Shown: positions 7,694-14,917, counted from the stretch's first letter. The stretch: DNA of 25,450 bases from JAWXCM01 sp034408745 (GCA_034408745.1 JAWXCM010000016.1:1-25450); one strand, 5' to 3'. Made by a program: numbers and translations. The notes: generated by a model from the sequence alone, not told the origin.

Positions 7694-7963
7694 CACCCTC
7701 GGCGGCCGCCGGAGCCGCTTCGGCGACAACAGCCGGTACTCGATTTCCCGCCGCTGGAGTTGCCTCACACCGGCATTGGCATCGAGGCCATCGAAAAGGA
7801 ACTGATCCTCCGCGCGTTGCGAAAATTCGAATGGAACCAGACCCAGACCGCCCGGTTCCTGGATCTCAGCCGCAAGACACTCATCCGTCGCATGGAGAAA
7901 CTCGGGCTGCGTAAGGACCAGCCGGCGGGCAGTCCGTCCGCCTCCACACCTCACCGGGAGTAG
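7694..7963 (+). pseudogene. Orphan C-terminal DNA-binding domain of an NtrC-type response regulator
   Basis: The frame encodes a linker (RRQQPVLDFPPLELPHTGI) and then a Fis-type helix-turn-helix (HTH_8), including ELILRALRKFEWNQTQTARF and LDLSRKTLIRRMEKLGLR. In sigma-54-dependent regulators this domain follows a receiver and an AAA+ domain. Neither is present: a stop lies at 7691-7693, and the DNA upstream encodes an unrelated membrane protein. The linker residues before the first possible start (TTG 7760) still look like regulator sequence, so this is more likely the surviving 3' end of a lost gene than a designed small protein. A stand-alone 67-residue Fis-like protein starting at TTG 7760 is the alternative. 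Confidence 0.65.
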
Positions 7964-8200
7964 CCGCGGAAATTACCGCGACGTCCCAATTCGCCACTTC
8001 GTCAGCTTGAGCAGTTCGAGCAGAACCAACTAATGCGGCGTGTGGGTCTCCCGCTCTAGAGGCCTTCTGGACTCTGGCCCTCATCCCCGGCGCCGCCCCG
8101 ATCATCATGACCCGGCCCAGCGCGCGCCTCTCTATCGCCAGCAAGACCGGCCAGCGCCTTTCCCCGGACAAGTCCCAGCGCACCTACACCACCGCTAACT
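7964..8200. other. Intergenic stretch, nothing recognised
   Basis: Open frames here are short or contradict one another. The minus-strand frame that overlaps the PEP-CTERM remnant is out of frame with it and is not supported. No repeat or RNA was seen. Confidence 0.3.
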
Positions 8201-8626
8201 CTAACGGCGGGCTGCAATTTGTCGCCGCATGCGGAGACCGACCAGTGGACAGCGCCAGCCCCCGAGTACCAGTAGCGACCATGTGCCGGGCTCCGGAGTG
8301 GAGTCAAGTGACTCCGCGTACTGGGTGCCTCACGCGCTGACATAACTGAATCCGGCCGGAAGGTTCAGGGCAAAGTTTGCCGTATTGAACGCGTCGGCGG
8401 CTGCGGCTCCATTCTGCCCATGTGCCGCAGTACGTAACTGGAGACCGATGTCCACAAATGATCCCACGGTGGTGGCGTAATTGTAGAAGGCTACATGCGA
8501 AGACGCTGGTGCGATGAGGCGATCGTCAATCGACATAATAGCCATCGCGCCAAGGCCAGTCAATTGGGCCAGATATGCGCAGGGTATATTCCGTTTTGCG
8601 GAATGGTCGTAAGGCCGGAATGACAA
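8201..8626 (-). pseudogene. PEP-CTERM protein remnant with TGA before the sorting signal
   Basis: The minus-strand frame from 8626 encodes a beta-rich extracellular-type sequence (SSHVAFYNYATTVGSFVDIG, then DAFNTANFALNLPAGFSYVS) and meets TGA at 8332-8330. The same frame continues without further interruption to TAG at 8203-8201 and spells STPEPGTWSLLVLG, a hydrophobic stretch and a basic end, RMRRQIAARR. That is the three-part PEP-CTERM signal (Pro-Glu-Pro at 8296-8288), which exosortase cleaves to anchor proteins at the cell envelope. The upstream stretch resembles PEP-CTERM choice-of-anchor proteins. No signal peptide is visible at the N-terminus, so the 5' end is probably lost as well. 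I infer a pseudogene with one nonsense mutation and a 5' truncation. Confidence 0.72.
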
Positions 8627-8703
8627 TCCGTGTAAGTGGCTTAGCGGAGGGTGTCAACACTGAAATAATCCACAAAATCAGTGCAGCTCTGCATTGGCGT
8701 CTT

Positions 8704-8717
8704 AGCCCGTACGGGCT
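8704..8717. promoter_or_regulatory. 14-base perfect palindrome upstream of the tad genes
   Basis: AGCCCGTACGGGCT is a perfect inverted repeat 42 bases before the first tadE start. It could be an operator for a dimeric regulator. It has no loop and no following T-run, which makes a terminator unlikely. Confidence 0.4.
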
Positions 8718-8759
8718 ACTCTGAGTGTGCGGAATCAGGTTTGGTTCCGGGGAGGGCAC

Positions 8760-9203
8760 ATGACCGTTGAGAAACGCGGACGCCGGCGCCGGGGAAACGC
8801 ATCCATCGAACTGGCATTGACAGCGACATTTATGATAACGGCGATGTTCGGCATCATCGACTTTGGCCGCATGTTCGGGGTGGCCAGCGCGGTGTCGAGC
8901 GCGGCGCGTGCCGGGACAATGTACGGCAGTCAGGACGTGGCGCGCAGCAGCGACTTCAACGGAATGCAGACTGCCGCCAAAAACGACGGCCAGAACGTAC
9001 AGGGCATGACGGCAACCGCTACCCAGTTCTGCACCTGCAGTCTGGGCGGGGCGCAGCAGAGCTGCTCAGTGACCTGCTCCAGTGGTGTGAAACGGACGTA
9101 TGTGAAGGTGGTGGTCGGCCAGACCTTCAGCACGGCGTTCCAGTATCCCCTCGTTCCCCAGTCCACCAATCTCAGCTCAACTTCGATTGTGCGTATCCAG
9201 TGA
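8760..9203 (+). CDS. TadE-like pilus assembly pseudopilin (first copy)
   Basis: TadE-like proteins are minor pseudopilins of the Flp/Tad type IVc pilus system. The 147-residue product has a basic N-terminus (KRGRRRRGNASIELALT), where Glu of the SIELAL motif is the conserved pilin glutamate. One membrane helix follows (ATFMITAMFGIIDFGRMFG). The exported part carries four cysteines in CTCSLGGAQQSCSVTC, which probably form disulfides. ATG 8760 is chosen over the upstream start at 8727 because GGGGAGGG ends three bases before it. The stop overlaps the GTG that precedes the next gene, so it is the first gene of a tadE-tadE-tadG operon. No Tad ATPase, TadB/C or prepilin peptidase is in the window. 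Confidence 0.88.
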   Translation: MTVEKRGRRRRGNASIELALTATFMITAMFGIIDFGRMFGVASAVSSAARAGTMYGSQDVARSSDFNGMQTAAKNDGQNVQGMTATATQFCTCSLGGAQQSCSVTCSSGVKRTYVKVVVGQTFSTAFQYPLVPQSTNLSSTSIVRIQ

Positions 9204-9211
9204 GGAAAGCG

Positions 9212-9628
9212 ATGCCCCCTGTTTCACAGAAACGAAGAGCCCGGCAAGCGGGCGCGGTGATGGTGGAAGGCGCACTGTGCCTGATGTCGTTCCTGATGAT
9301 CACGCTCGGCACCATTGAGTTTTCAATGGCGGTTCAGGCGAACAACTTCTGTTCGTGGGCGGCGAGGGACGCGGTTCGATGGGCGGCGGTACGAGGCGCC
9401 AACAGCTCTGTGCCCGCCACTTCCACATCGGTGTCCAACTACGTAAAGGGGCTGGTGGTTGGGATGGACAAGACCAGGTTCACCATCACTACCACCTTTG
9501 TCCCAACCAACATGCAGGGCAGCGTTGTCAGGGTCAACGTGCAGTACGTGGTGGTTCCGCTGGCCAACTTCGCCATGAAGAGCAATTTGACCGTGGGCAG
9601 CACGGCCGAAATGACGATTATTCGGTAG
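9212..9628 (+). CDS. TadE-like pilus assembly pseudopilin (second copy)
   Basis: This is a 138-residue paralogue of the gene before it. The basic N-terminus (QKRRARQAGAVMVEGAL) leads into a single helix (CLMSFLMITLGTIEFSMAVQ), with the pilin-type Glu in VMVEGAL. The exported beta-rich domain lacks the four-Cys cluster of the first copy. ATG 9212 is preceded by GAGGA (9202-9206) at proper spacing; a GTG at 9200 overlaps the upstream stop and is a weaker choice. The two copies share layout but little sequence, so they probably play distinct roles in the same assembly. It is co-transcribed with its neighbours. Confidence 0.88.
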   Translation: MPPVSQKRRARQAGAVMVEGALCLMSFLMITLGTIEFSMAVQANNFCSWAARDAVRWAAVRGANSSVPATSTSVSNYVKGLVVGMDKTRFTITTTFVPTNMQGSVVRVNVQYVVVPLANFAMKSNLTVGSTAEMTIIR

Positions 9629-9650
9629 CCGGGTGAGATACGGAGCTTCC

Positions 9651-10961
9651 ATGCAATTGAACAGAAGGCGTCAACGCGGGTTCGTCGGAATCACGGGTGC
9701 ACTGCTGCTGCTGGTGTTGATGATGTTTGGCGGCCTCGCCATCGATGTCGGGTATCTGCAGTGGCAGAAGCGTCAGGCTCAGCTTGCCGCGGACGCGGCA
9801 GCCGTCGGCGCGGTGCAGGAACTGAGAAGCGGCGGAGGGGGGATTGTCACGGCGGGTCAAAATGACGCGGCTCTGAACGGCTTCACCAACGGCGTGAACA
9901 ACACCACGGTGACTGTCACCTCGCCTCCCGTTTACGGAAGTCTGGCAGGCAGCAACAGCGCGGTGGAAGCGATCGTCACGCGCACGGTTCCTACGCTGTT
10001 TATGATGCTGGCGGGCCGGAATACCGCCACCATATCGGCGCGCGCCGTGGCCAGCAACTTCAGCACCGGCGGCAGTTCGTCGGGCTGTGTGGTGGCTCTG
10101 AACAAGACGGTGCAGCGGGCGCTGGGCATCGCGGGCAGTAACGCCACGTACAGCGCCTGCAGCTGGGTGTCCGAATCGAGCCACGCCACCGCTTTTCACA
10201 TGGAAGGCAGCGGCACGTTGTACATGCAGAATGGCGCGGCGGTGGGCGTCGTGGGCGGCTACCAGCTCAGTGGACAGACCAAAGTCTGGGATGTTGTGAC
10301 GAATGCCGCCAAAAATCCCGTGGTAATCAGCGATCCAGGGGATCCGCTGAAGGATGTGGTTGCGCCGACCAGCGGTGGTCCGGTGCGCGCCACCAACGCC
10401 AACTACGATATGAACTCCAAGCCAGCCGGCAATACGTTGCAACCAGGCACCTATTGCAATGGTCTTCGTATCGGCAATACAGGTGGGGTCACGTTCACGA
10501 TGGCGCCCGGCACGTATATTCTGGCGGGCGGCGGTATGACCTTCAATTCGCAGGCTAAGATCAGCGCGATTGGCGTCACGATATACAACACCACGAGTGC
10601 GGGTTGGGGGTGTGCGGGCACACACAGTTTCAGCCCGATGACCATCGACGGACAGGCACAACTTACCATGAGCGCCCCCACTTCCGGATCGCTCAAAGGC
10701 ATGGCGATATTCCAGGACCGGAGCATCGTAGACACCCGCGACAACAAGGTGGTCGGCGGAGCCACGACAGTGATTGACGGCGCGCTCTACTTCAAAGGGA
10801 GCCCTCTCAAGTTCAGCGGAAACAGTTCAAGCACGGGCTACATGTTCCTGGTGGCCGATACGATCACCATCAACGGCAATTCCACACTGGGTGCCAACTA
10901 CACCACGGTAGGCGGATCGAACCCGTTCCTTCCTCCGGCATCGGGTGGCCTGGCCGAGTAG
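9651..10961 (+). CDS. TadG-like pilus-assembly protein with large secreted repeat domain
   Basis: The 436-residue product begins QLNRRRQRGFVGITGALLLL and then reads GGLAIDVGYLQWQKRQAQLA. This is the hallmark of Flp pilus-assembly TadE/G-like proteins, with one membrane helix at about residues 10-32 followed by the conserved DVG and Q-AADAAA segments. The exported portion is rich in Gly, Thr, Asn and Ser. It shows repeated short strands (GGVTFTMAPGTYILAGGGMT, AKISAIGVTIYN, LTMSAPTSGSLKGMAI, TITINGNSTL), which suggests a beta-helix or adhesin-like fold. GGAG at 9642-9645 supports ATG 9651. It is the last gene of the tadE-tadE-tadG operon. A surface adhesion or pilus-tip role is inferred. Confidence 0.85.
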   Translation: MQLNRRRQRGFVGITGALLLLVLMMFGGLAIDVGYLQWQKRQAQLAADAAAVGAVQELRSGGGGIVTAGQNDAALNGFTNGVNNTTVTVTSPPVYGSLAGSNSAVEAIVTRTVPTLFMMLAGRNTATISARAVASNFSTGGSSSGCVVALNKTVQRALGIAGSNATYSACSWVSESSHATAFHMEGSGTLYMQNGAAVGVVGGYQLSGQTKVWDVVTNAAKNPVVISDPGDPLKDVVAPTSGGPVRATNANYDMNSKPAGNTLQPGTYCNGLRIGNTGGVTFTMAPGTYILAGGGMTFNSQAKISAIGVTIYNTTSAGWGCAGTHSFSPMTIDGQAQLTMSAPTSGSLKGMAIFQDRSIVDTRDNKVVGGATTVIDGALYFKGSPLKFSGNSSSTGYMFLVADTITINGNSTLGANYTTVGGSNPFLPPASGGLAE

Positions 10962-10963
10962 GC

Positions 10964-10969
10964 TATCCT
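10964..10969 (+). promoter_or_regulatory. Candidate -10 hexamer TATCCT, leaderless geometry
   Basis: TATCCT overlaps the region just after the tadG stop and ends seven bases before ATG 10977, with no Shine-Dalgarno sequence between them. Confidence 0.3.
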
Positions 10970-10976
10970 TCGCCTG

Positions 10977-11291
10977 ATGCCCCTGATTCGCTCGTTTCTG
11001 CTGATGTCGCTGGTGTCGGGACTGCTGTCCTCTGCCGAGCTGAAAGGGTACATCTCCGATGCGGCCTGCGGCTGGAACAATGCCCGCAGCACACCAGAGG
11101 CGAAAGAATGTGCGCTGAAGTGCGTGAAGGCTGGCTGGGATCCGGTGTTCGTGCTGGACGGCAAGATGGACGTCTACAAAATCGCCGATAAGAACAAGGT
11201 AATGGCACTGGTCGGCGAGCACGTCGCGATCACCGGCGCAATAACAAAGGATGCGGTGAGCATCCGGTCGGTTCGCAAACTGGCTAAGTAA
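10977..11291 (+). CDS. Small secreted three-cysteine protein
   Basis: The 104-residue product has a signal peptide (IRSFLLMSLVSGLLSSA, probable cleavage after about residue 20) and a mature domain of about 84 residues with Cys31, Cys45 and Cys49. It ends in a beta-strand pattern (HVAITGAITKDAVSIRSVRK) typical of small OB-like domains. From memory, acidobacterial proteins annotated DUF5818 have the same order: ISDAxCG, ECALKCVKxG, DGKxxxxxIADK. The role is unknown. It starts 15 bases after tadG, but its own hexamer suggests separate transcription. The odd cysteine count could allow metal binding or a mixed disulfide. Confidence 0.72.
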   Translation: MPLIRSFLLMSLVSGLLSSAELKGYISDAACGWNNARSTPEAKECALKCVKAGWDPVFVLDGKMDVYKIADKNKVMALVGEHVAITGAITKDAVSIRSVRKLAK

Positions 11292-11293
11292 CC

Positions 11294-12259
11294 TTAGAAC
11301 CCTTCCCACACGTAGGCTGCAAATCTCCGCACGCCCCGGAACCCCATGTTCTCGTAGAGCCGGATGGCGTTCCGATTCGCCGTGGTGACGGTCAGGCTGG
11401 CCCGGTCGCAGCCCTCGCTGGCAAGCGCGATCAGGCAGCGGCGCATCAGCTCATAGCCGAGCCCCCGGCCCGCCCATTCCGGTGCCACACAAATCTGCGT
11501 GATGTGTCCGACTTCAGCGGCGACCCGGCTGGAGAGTACCAGTCCGCCGACTCGGCCCCTGCGGTCGGCTCCGGTGAGAGAAGGCTTCCACAGGAAGTTG
11601 CCGCAGCCTGGGTAGTGCACCACGTTGTACAGGAACCGGCGCGCTCCACTCAGGCTTCGATACTGGTCATTGATGCGGCTGTCGATGTGCTCCCGGTACG
11701 CCGCCACTATGACGCGGGCCGAGTCCTCTTCCATGCTGGCCTTCCAGCTTTCGAAGGCGAGAGCATCCTGAACCGCGACCGCGGGCAGGTTCTGAGTGTC
11801 GGCCAGTTCGGCTTTCATGAAGATTCGCGGGAAGACAGAGCCGTAGCTGCCCAGTGGTACGGTGCGTTCCGATGGGCCGTGAAGCAGCATCAGCTGTCCT
11901 TCAATTCGTTTGACGCCCGGGGTGGCAATGAGGTCATTGAGGACGGCCGACAGCAGCAGGTCTTCATTCTCCGAACCGGCCCAGTGTCGGAGCAGGTAGA
12001 GGTCCCCGATGATGCCCTTGCGATCCTCCGCGACGTAGTAGCAGTAGCCGACAATTTGCGACCCGGCGACCAGCGCGTAACCGGTAAGGGAATGAATGGC
12101 AAGGTAGCGGCGGACCAGCTCCGCCTGGACGGTGAAGTCCCAGCTTAGAGCGGCTCGCCAGGTGAGTTGCTCTTCTGCCAGGAGTGCGTCGAGATCGCCG
12201 GCCCGAAGACGTGTCAGGTCCACGATGTCGAGCGCGCACCGGTTCGGGGCGGCAGCCAT
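11294..12259 (-). CDS. GNAT-family N-acetyltransferase
   Basis: The 321-residue product has a C-terminal GNAT domain (about 175-320). Its acetyl-CoA-binding motif reads HITQICVAPEWAGRGLGYEL, where R-G-L-G is the pyrophosphate-binding loop, followed by the usual NRNAIRLYENMGFRGVRRF. The N-terminal half looks like a second, degenerate acetyltransferase fold (GYALVAGSQIVGYCYYVAED), so the protein is probably a tandem GNAT. The acceptor cannot be told. The stop codon almost touches the preceding gene on the other strand (convergent, two-base gap). ATG 12259 lies eight bases after a perfect TATAAT on the minus strand and has no Shine-Dalgarno sequence. Confidence 0.88.
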   Translation of the reverse strand: MAAAPNRCALDIVDLTRLRAGDLDALLAEEQLTWRAALSWDFTVQAELVRRYLAIHSLTGYALVAGSQIVGYCYYVAEDRKGIIGDLYLLRHWAGSENEDLLLSAVLNDLIATPGVKRIEGQLMLLHGPSERTVPLGSYGSVFPRIFMKAELADTQNLPAVAVQDALAFESWKASMEEDSARVIVAAYREHIDSRINDQYRSLSGARRFLYNVVHYPGCGNFLWKPSLTGADRRGRVGGLVLSSRVAAEVGHITQICVAPEWAGRGLGYELMRRCLIALASEGCDRASLTVTTANRNAIRLYENMGFRGVRRFAAYVWEGF

Positions 12260-12267
12260 TCGGTTTG

Positions 12268-12273
12268 ATTATA
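12268..12273 (-). promoter_or_regulatory. Perfect TATAAT -10 of the GNAT gene, leaderless geometry
   Basis: On the minus strand TATAAT ends eight bases before ATG 12259, so transcription should start at or near the start codon. No consensus -35 was found at 17 bases. Confidence 0.5.
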
Positions 12274-12343
12274 GCCGCAGGTGTTACTCGCCTTTCATGC
12301 ACGTGATTCGGTCTGAGCTATTCCCTTGCGCCCCCGCGCGATG

Positions 12344-12365
12344 TACTATAGACAAACTGTTGTCT
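12344..12365 (+). promoter_or_regulatory. -10 hexamer TACTAT abutting an AGACAA/TTGTCT inverted repeat
   Basis: TACTAT (12344-12349) is followed directly by AGACAA-ACTG-TTGTCT (12350-12365), a perfect six-base inverted repeat with a four-base spacer. It lies just downstream of the presumed -10 of the PEGA-domain gene, at the expected transcription start. An operator overlapping the start site is plausible. Confidence 0.4.
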
Positions 12366-12386
12366 GTTCTTTCCTGTGGAGGTACT

Positions 12387-13250
12387 GTGGACTCTCGTTT
12401 TATCCGTATCGCTCTCATCTCGGTCATCATCGGCAGGTTGTCCGCCGCGGAAATTGTGATTCCGAATGGCACTAAATTGTCTGCCCGCCTGGAGCAGACC
12501 ATCAGCTCGGCGACCGCTGAGGTTGGCCAGCAGGTGCAGCTCTCACTGCAGGACCCCGTGAAAGTGAACGGCGTGACTGTCATTCCGCAAAGTGCGGCCA
12601 TTCTCGGCACCATCGTTATGGCCGAAGAAAAGAAGAATATGGGCCGCAAGGGCAAGCTGGATTTCTCCATCGACAAGGTCCGCGTGGGGGACGGGGAGTG
12701 GGTTCCCCTGCGCTACACGATGCAGAAGCGCGAGGGTGAGGGCAAAGGCGTGAGCACGGGCATCTTGACGGCCGGCGCCGTGGTGCTCTTCTGGCCGGCC
12801 GCTCCGTTTTTGCTGCTCCGCAAAGGTAAGGACGTTTCGATCAACAAGGGTATTGTGATGGAGGTCTTTACTGACCGCGATCATTCGCTCTCGGCCGACT
12901 TCGTGGCGAAGAACCTGTCCGGAGCCCCGGCGGGCGCTCCGGCGGCTCAGCAGACTCCGGCGCAGCTGGCACCTCAGGGCAATCAGCTGATGCTGGCTGG
13001 TCAGCAGCCGGCGGCTCCGGCCGGTGGAACGGTCGCCGCTGTGGAGCTGGCCACGCTGAACATCACTTCGGACCTGGCTGGCGCCGAGGTGGAGATCGAC
13101 AAGGTGTTTATCGGCAGCACGCCGACTCAGACGAAGCTGGCTCCCGGGATGCACAAGATTACCGTAAAGCACGGTGCGGCCACATGGACCCGCGACATGA
13201 TGGTCCAGCCGGGCGGCAGCGTGAACGTCAACGCCATTCTGAAGAAGTAG
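12387..13250 (+). CDS. Secreted PEGA-domain protein
   Basis: The 287-residue product has a signal peptide (RFIRIALISVIIGRLSA, 4-20). The N-terminal domain begins EIVIPNGTKLSARLEQTISS, a pattern from acidobacterial proteins that bind or modulate at the envelope. A hydrophobic segment follows (VSTGILTAGAVVLFWPAAPF, about 122-141), then a Pro/Ala/Gln-rich linker (178-215). The C-terminus (220-287) is a PEGA domain: LNITSDLAGAEVEIDKVFIG, then the Pro-x-Gly-xH-xI turn LAPGMHKITV. PEGA domains are surface beta-sandwiches of unclear role. GTG 12387 is preceded by GGAGG four bases upstream. The longer frame from 12132 merely overlaps the GNAT gene. A hairpin follows at 13262. Confidence 0.82.
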   Translation: MDSRFIRIALISVIIGRLSAAEIVIPNGTKLSARLEQTISSATAEVGQQVQLSLQDPVKVNGVTVIPQSAAILGTIVMAEEKKNMGRKGKLDFSIDKVRVGDGEWVPLRYTMQKREGEGKGVSTGILTAGAVVLFWPAAPFLLLRKGKDVSINKGIVMEVFTDRDHSLSADFVAKNLSGAPAGAPAAQQTPAQLAPQGNQLMLAGQQPAAPAGGTVAAVELATLNITSDLAGAEVEIDKVFIGSTPTQTKLAPGMHKITVKHGAATWTRDMMVQPGGSVNVNAILKK

Positions 13251-13261
13251 CCGTATCCGCG

Positions 13262-13294
13262 CGGGGCCGTTCCGATCCGCCGGAAACGGCCCCG
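13262..13294 (+). terminator. GC-rich hairpin after the PEGA-domain gene
   Basis: CGGGGCCGTTCCG pairs with CGGAAACGGCCCCG, giving a 13-pair stem with one bulged A and the loop ATCCGC. It starts 12 bases after the stop. The following bases (TGACATCCTTCTCC) are only mildly T-rich, so it may be a weak intrinsic terminator or a 3' stabiliser. Confidence 0.55.
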
Positions 13295-13329
13295 TGACAT
13301 CCTTCTCCGCCGTTCGTCCAACCTTTCGA

Positions 13330-14614
13330 ATGCTGTCCCGACGCACGGTACTTTCCCTTCCACTTGCACTCCAGGCTGCCGACTGGCCCTCTTTCCGTGG
13401 ACCCAACGCCTCCGGCGTCTCCGACGCGTTGGGGATTCCCTCGTCCTGGGATGCCAAGTCGGGGAAAAACGTCGCATGGCGAACGGCCCTGCCGGGTGTC
13501 GGCCACTCGAGCCCGGCCGTGTCTGGCAGCCGAATTTACCTGACGTCGGCCGCTGCCACCGATCCGTCGAAGCAGCTCAGTCCGGTCAGCCGGGCAGGTA
13601 TCGATTCGGCTGCCGATCAGGTGAGCCATACATTCCGGGTGATCGCACTTGATGCGGCTTCCGGAAAAGTTGTATGGGACCGGACGGTACATGAGGGCAT
13701 CCCGAAGATCCGCCGCCACAACCAAAGCAAGCCACGCCAACCCGACAGTCGCGACCGACGGCCGAGTGGTGGCTGCGTTCTTTGGATCGGAGGGGCTGTT
13801 CGTCCTCAATGCGGTGTCGGGCAAGACTCTTTGGACGCACGATTTCGGCACTTTGAGCCTGGGGCTGAAGGGCGACCGTGGCTCGGAATGGGGATTCGCG
13901 TCTTCGCCTGTGCTGTTTGAGGGCTCAGTGGTGGTGCAGTGCGACACGCACGACCGGGCTTTTGTGGCGGCGCACGAGCTGCGCACCGGGAAGCAGCGAT
14001 GGATGGTGAAGCGTGACGAGTATCCGGCGTGGAGCACACCGACCGTATTCGAGGGCGCAGGCGGTCCGCTGCTGATCACGTCGTCATCGCGGCAGACTCG
14101 TGCGCAAAATGCCAGGACCGGCGCTGAGGTCTGGAGCTTCGCCGACGAGACTGAGGTGCGGGTTCCCGCTCCGCTGGTTGCAGGTGACCGCGTGGTGATT
14201 GGCGGCGGGTATCCTTCGGGACGTCGCTTCTTCGCTCTGGATGCGCGCACCGGCAAACTGCTGTGGGATAACGCCAGCGGCGGTCCGTACACGCCGACCC
14301 CGGTGGCATGGGGACAGCATCTGTTCATCTGTGGCGACAACGGAGTGCTGGGCTGCTACACGCTGGCGGACGGGAAGCGTGTGTTTCAGCAGAGGCTCCC
14401 GAAGCCGGGTTCGTTCAGCGCATCGCCTGTGGTAGCTGAGGGCCGGCTATTCCTGGCGAGCGAAGACGGCGAGATCCATGTGGTGAAAGCGTCGCCGGAG
14501 TACACGGTGGTCGCGTCGAATACCATGCCAGAAGGTGTCTGGGCGACTCCGGCTCCGGCCGGGAAGACTCTGTACATTCGCACCTCGGCGGCGCTGTACG
14601 CGATTCGTGCTTAA
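13330..14614 (+). pseudogene. PQQ-like beta-propeller protein with a single +1 frameshift
   Basis: The start ATG 13330 gives LSRRTVLSLPLALQA, a Tat-like or Sec signal, then DWPSFRGPNASGVSDA, the usual opening of secreted PQQ-like (BamB-type) propellers. Blades recur: VIALDAASGKVVWDRTV, LFVLNAVSGKTLWTHDF, HELRTGKQRWMVKRDE, NARTGAEVWSF and LDARTGKLLWDNA. The frame breaks at the AAA at 13724-13726. With one A removed, RHNQ joins directly to ASHANPTVATDG and the protein runs to 14614, 427 residues in all. Nothing else is damaged, so the shift is either very recent or a sequencing or assembly error. It is probably a periplasmic protein binding an unknown ligand. PQQ itself need not be bound. Confidence 0.85.
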
Positions 14615-14701
14615 ACCAGGACGTGATGCGCGCATGCCATGCCCACAAAGGGGCCAGCGACACCCCGCTTCATAGACACTTCACGGGTTCCATCCGCAGG
14701 T

Positions 14702-14707
14702 TACAAT
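14702..14707 (+). promoter_or_regulatory. Candidate -10 hexamer TACAAT
   Basis: TACAAT lies 35 bases before ATG 14743. No matching -35 is clear. Confidence 0.3.
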
Positions 14708-14742
14708 CCAGGTTACCTTCCCTGGAGCGTTCTGCCGATCTT

Positions 14743-14874
14743 ATGCAACTGGACTTTTTCCTTGCCTGTGTGGCGATAACCATCGGTGCCATGGTTGCCT
14801 ACGCTGCCGATGAGCAGTTCGGGCTGACGCCTCGTCTGACCGCGTGGCTGCTCCGGGTGTTCGGCGATTCCTGA
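14743..14874 (+). CDS. 43-residue single-helix membrane peptide
   Basis: ATG 14743 begins LDFFLACVAITIGAMVAYAA (residues 3-22), one membrane helix, followed by a short cytoplasmic or periplasmic amphipathic tail (DEQFGLTPRLTAWLLRVFGD). The open frame also reaches back to 14623, but that extension is Arg/His-rich and lacks coding character. No strong Shine-Dalgarno sequence is visible. It precedes the ABC-2 permease by 43 bases on the same strand and could belong to that transcript. No family is recognised. It could be chance, but the clean hydrophobic-then-amphipathic layout supports a real small membrane protein. Confidence 0.45.
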   Translation: MQLDFFLACVAITIGAMVAYAADEQFGLTPRLTAWLLRVFGDS

Positions 14875-14917
14875 TCCCTCGGACGCACTCGGCCGGTGTG
14901 TCACGCTGGCATAAGGT

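Noticed and set aside
7031..7954. 307-codon open frame on the minus strand
   Set aside because: Antisense to the membrane protein and the helix-turn-helix fragment; composition (Arg, His, Gln) is typical of a shadow.
8330..8332. TGA as selenocysteine or recoded codon in the PEP-CTERM gene
   Set aside because: No selenocysteine insertion hairpin was evident and TGA acts as a normal stop in other genes here (for example 9201-9203), so nonsense mutation is simpler.
12132..12386. N-terminal extension of the PEGA-domain gene
   Set aside because: It overlaps the GNAT gene and its promoter; GTG 12387 with GGAGG begins a proper signal peptide.
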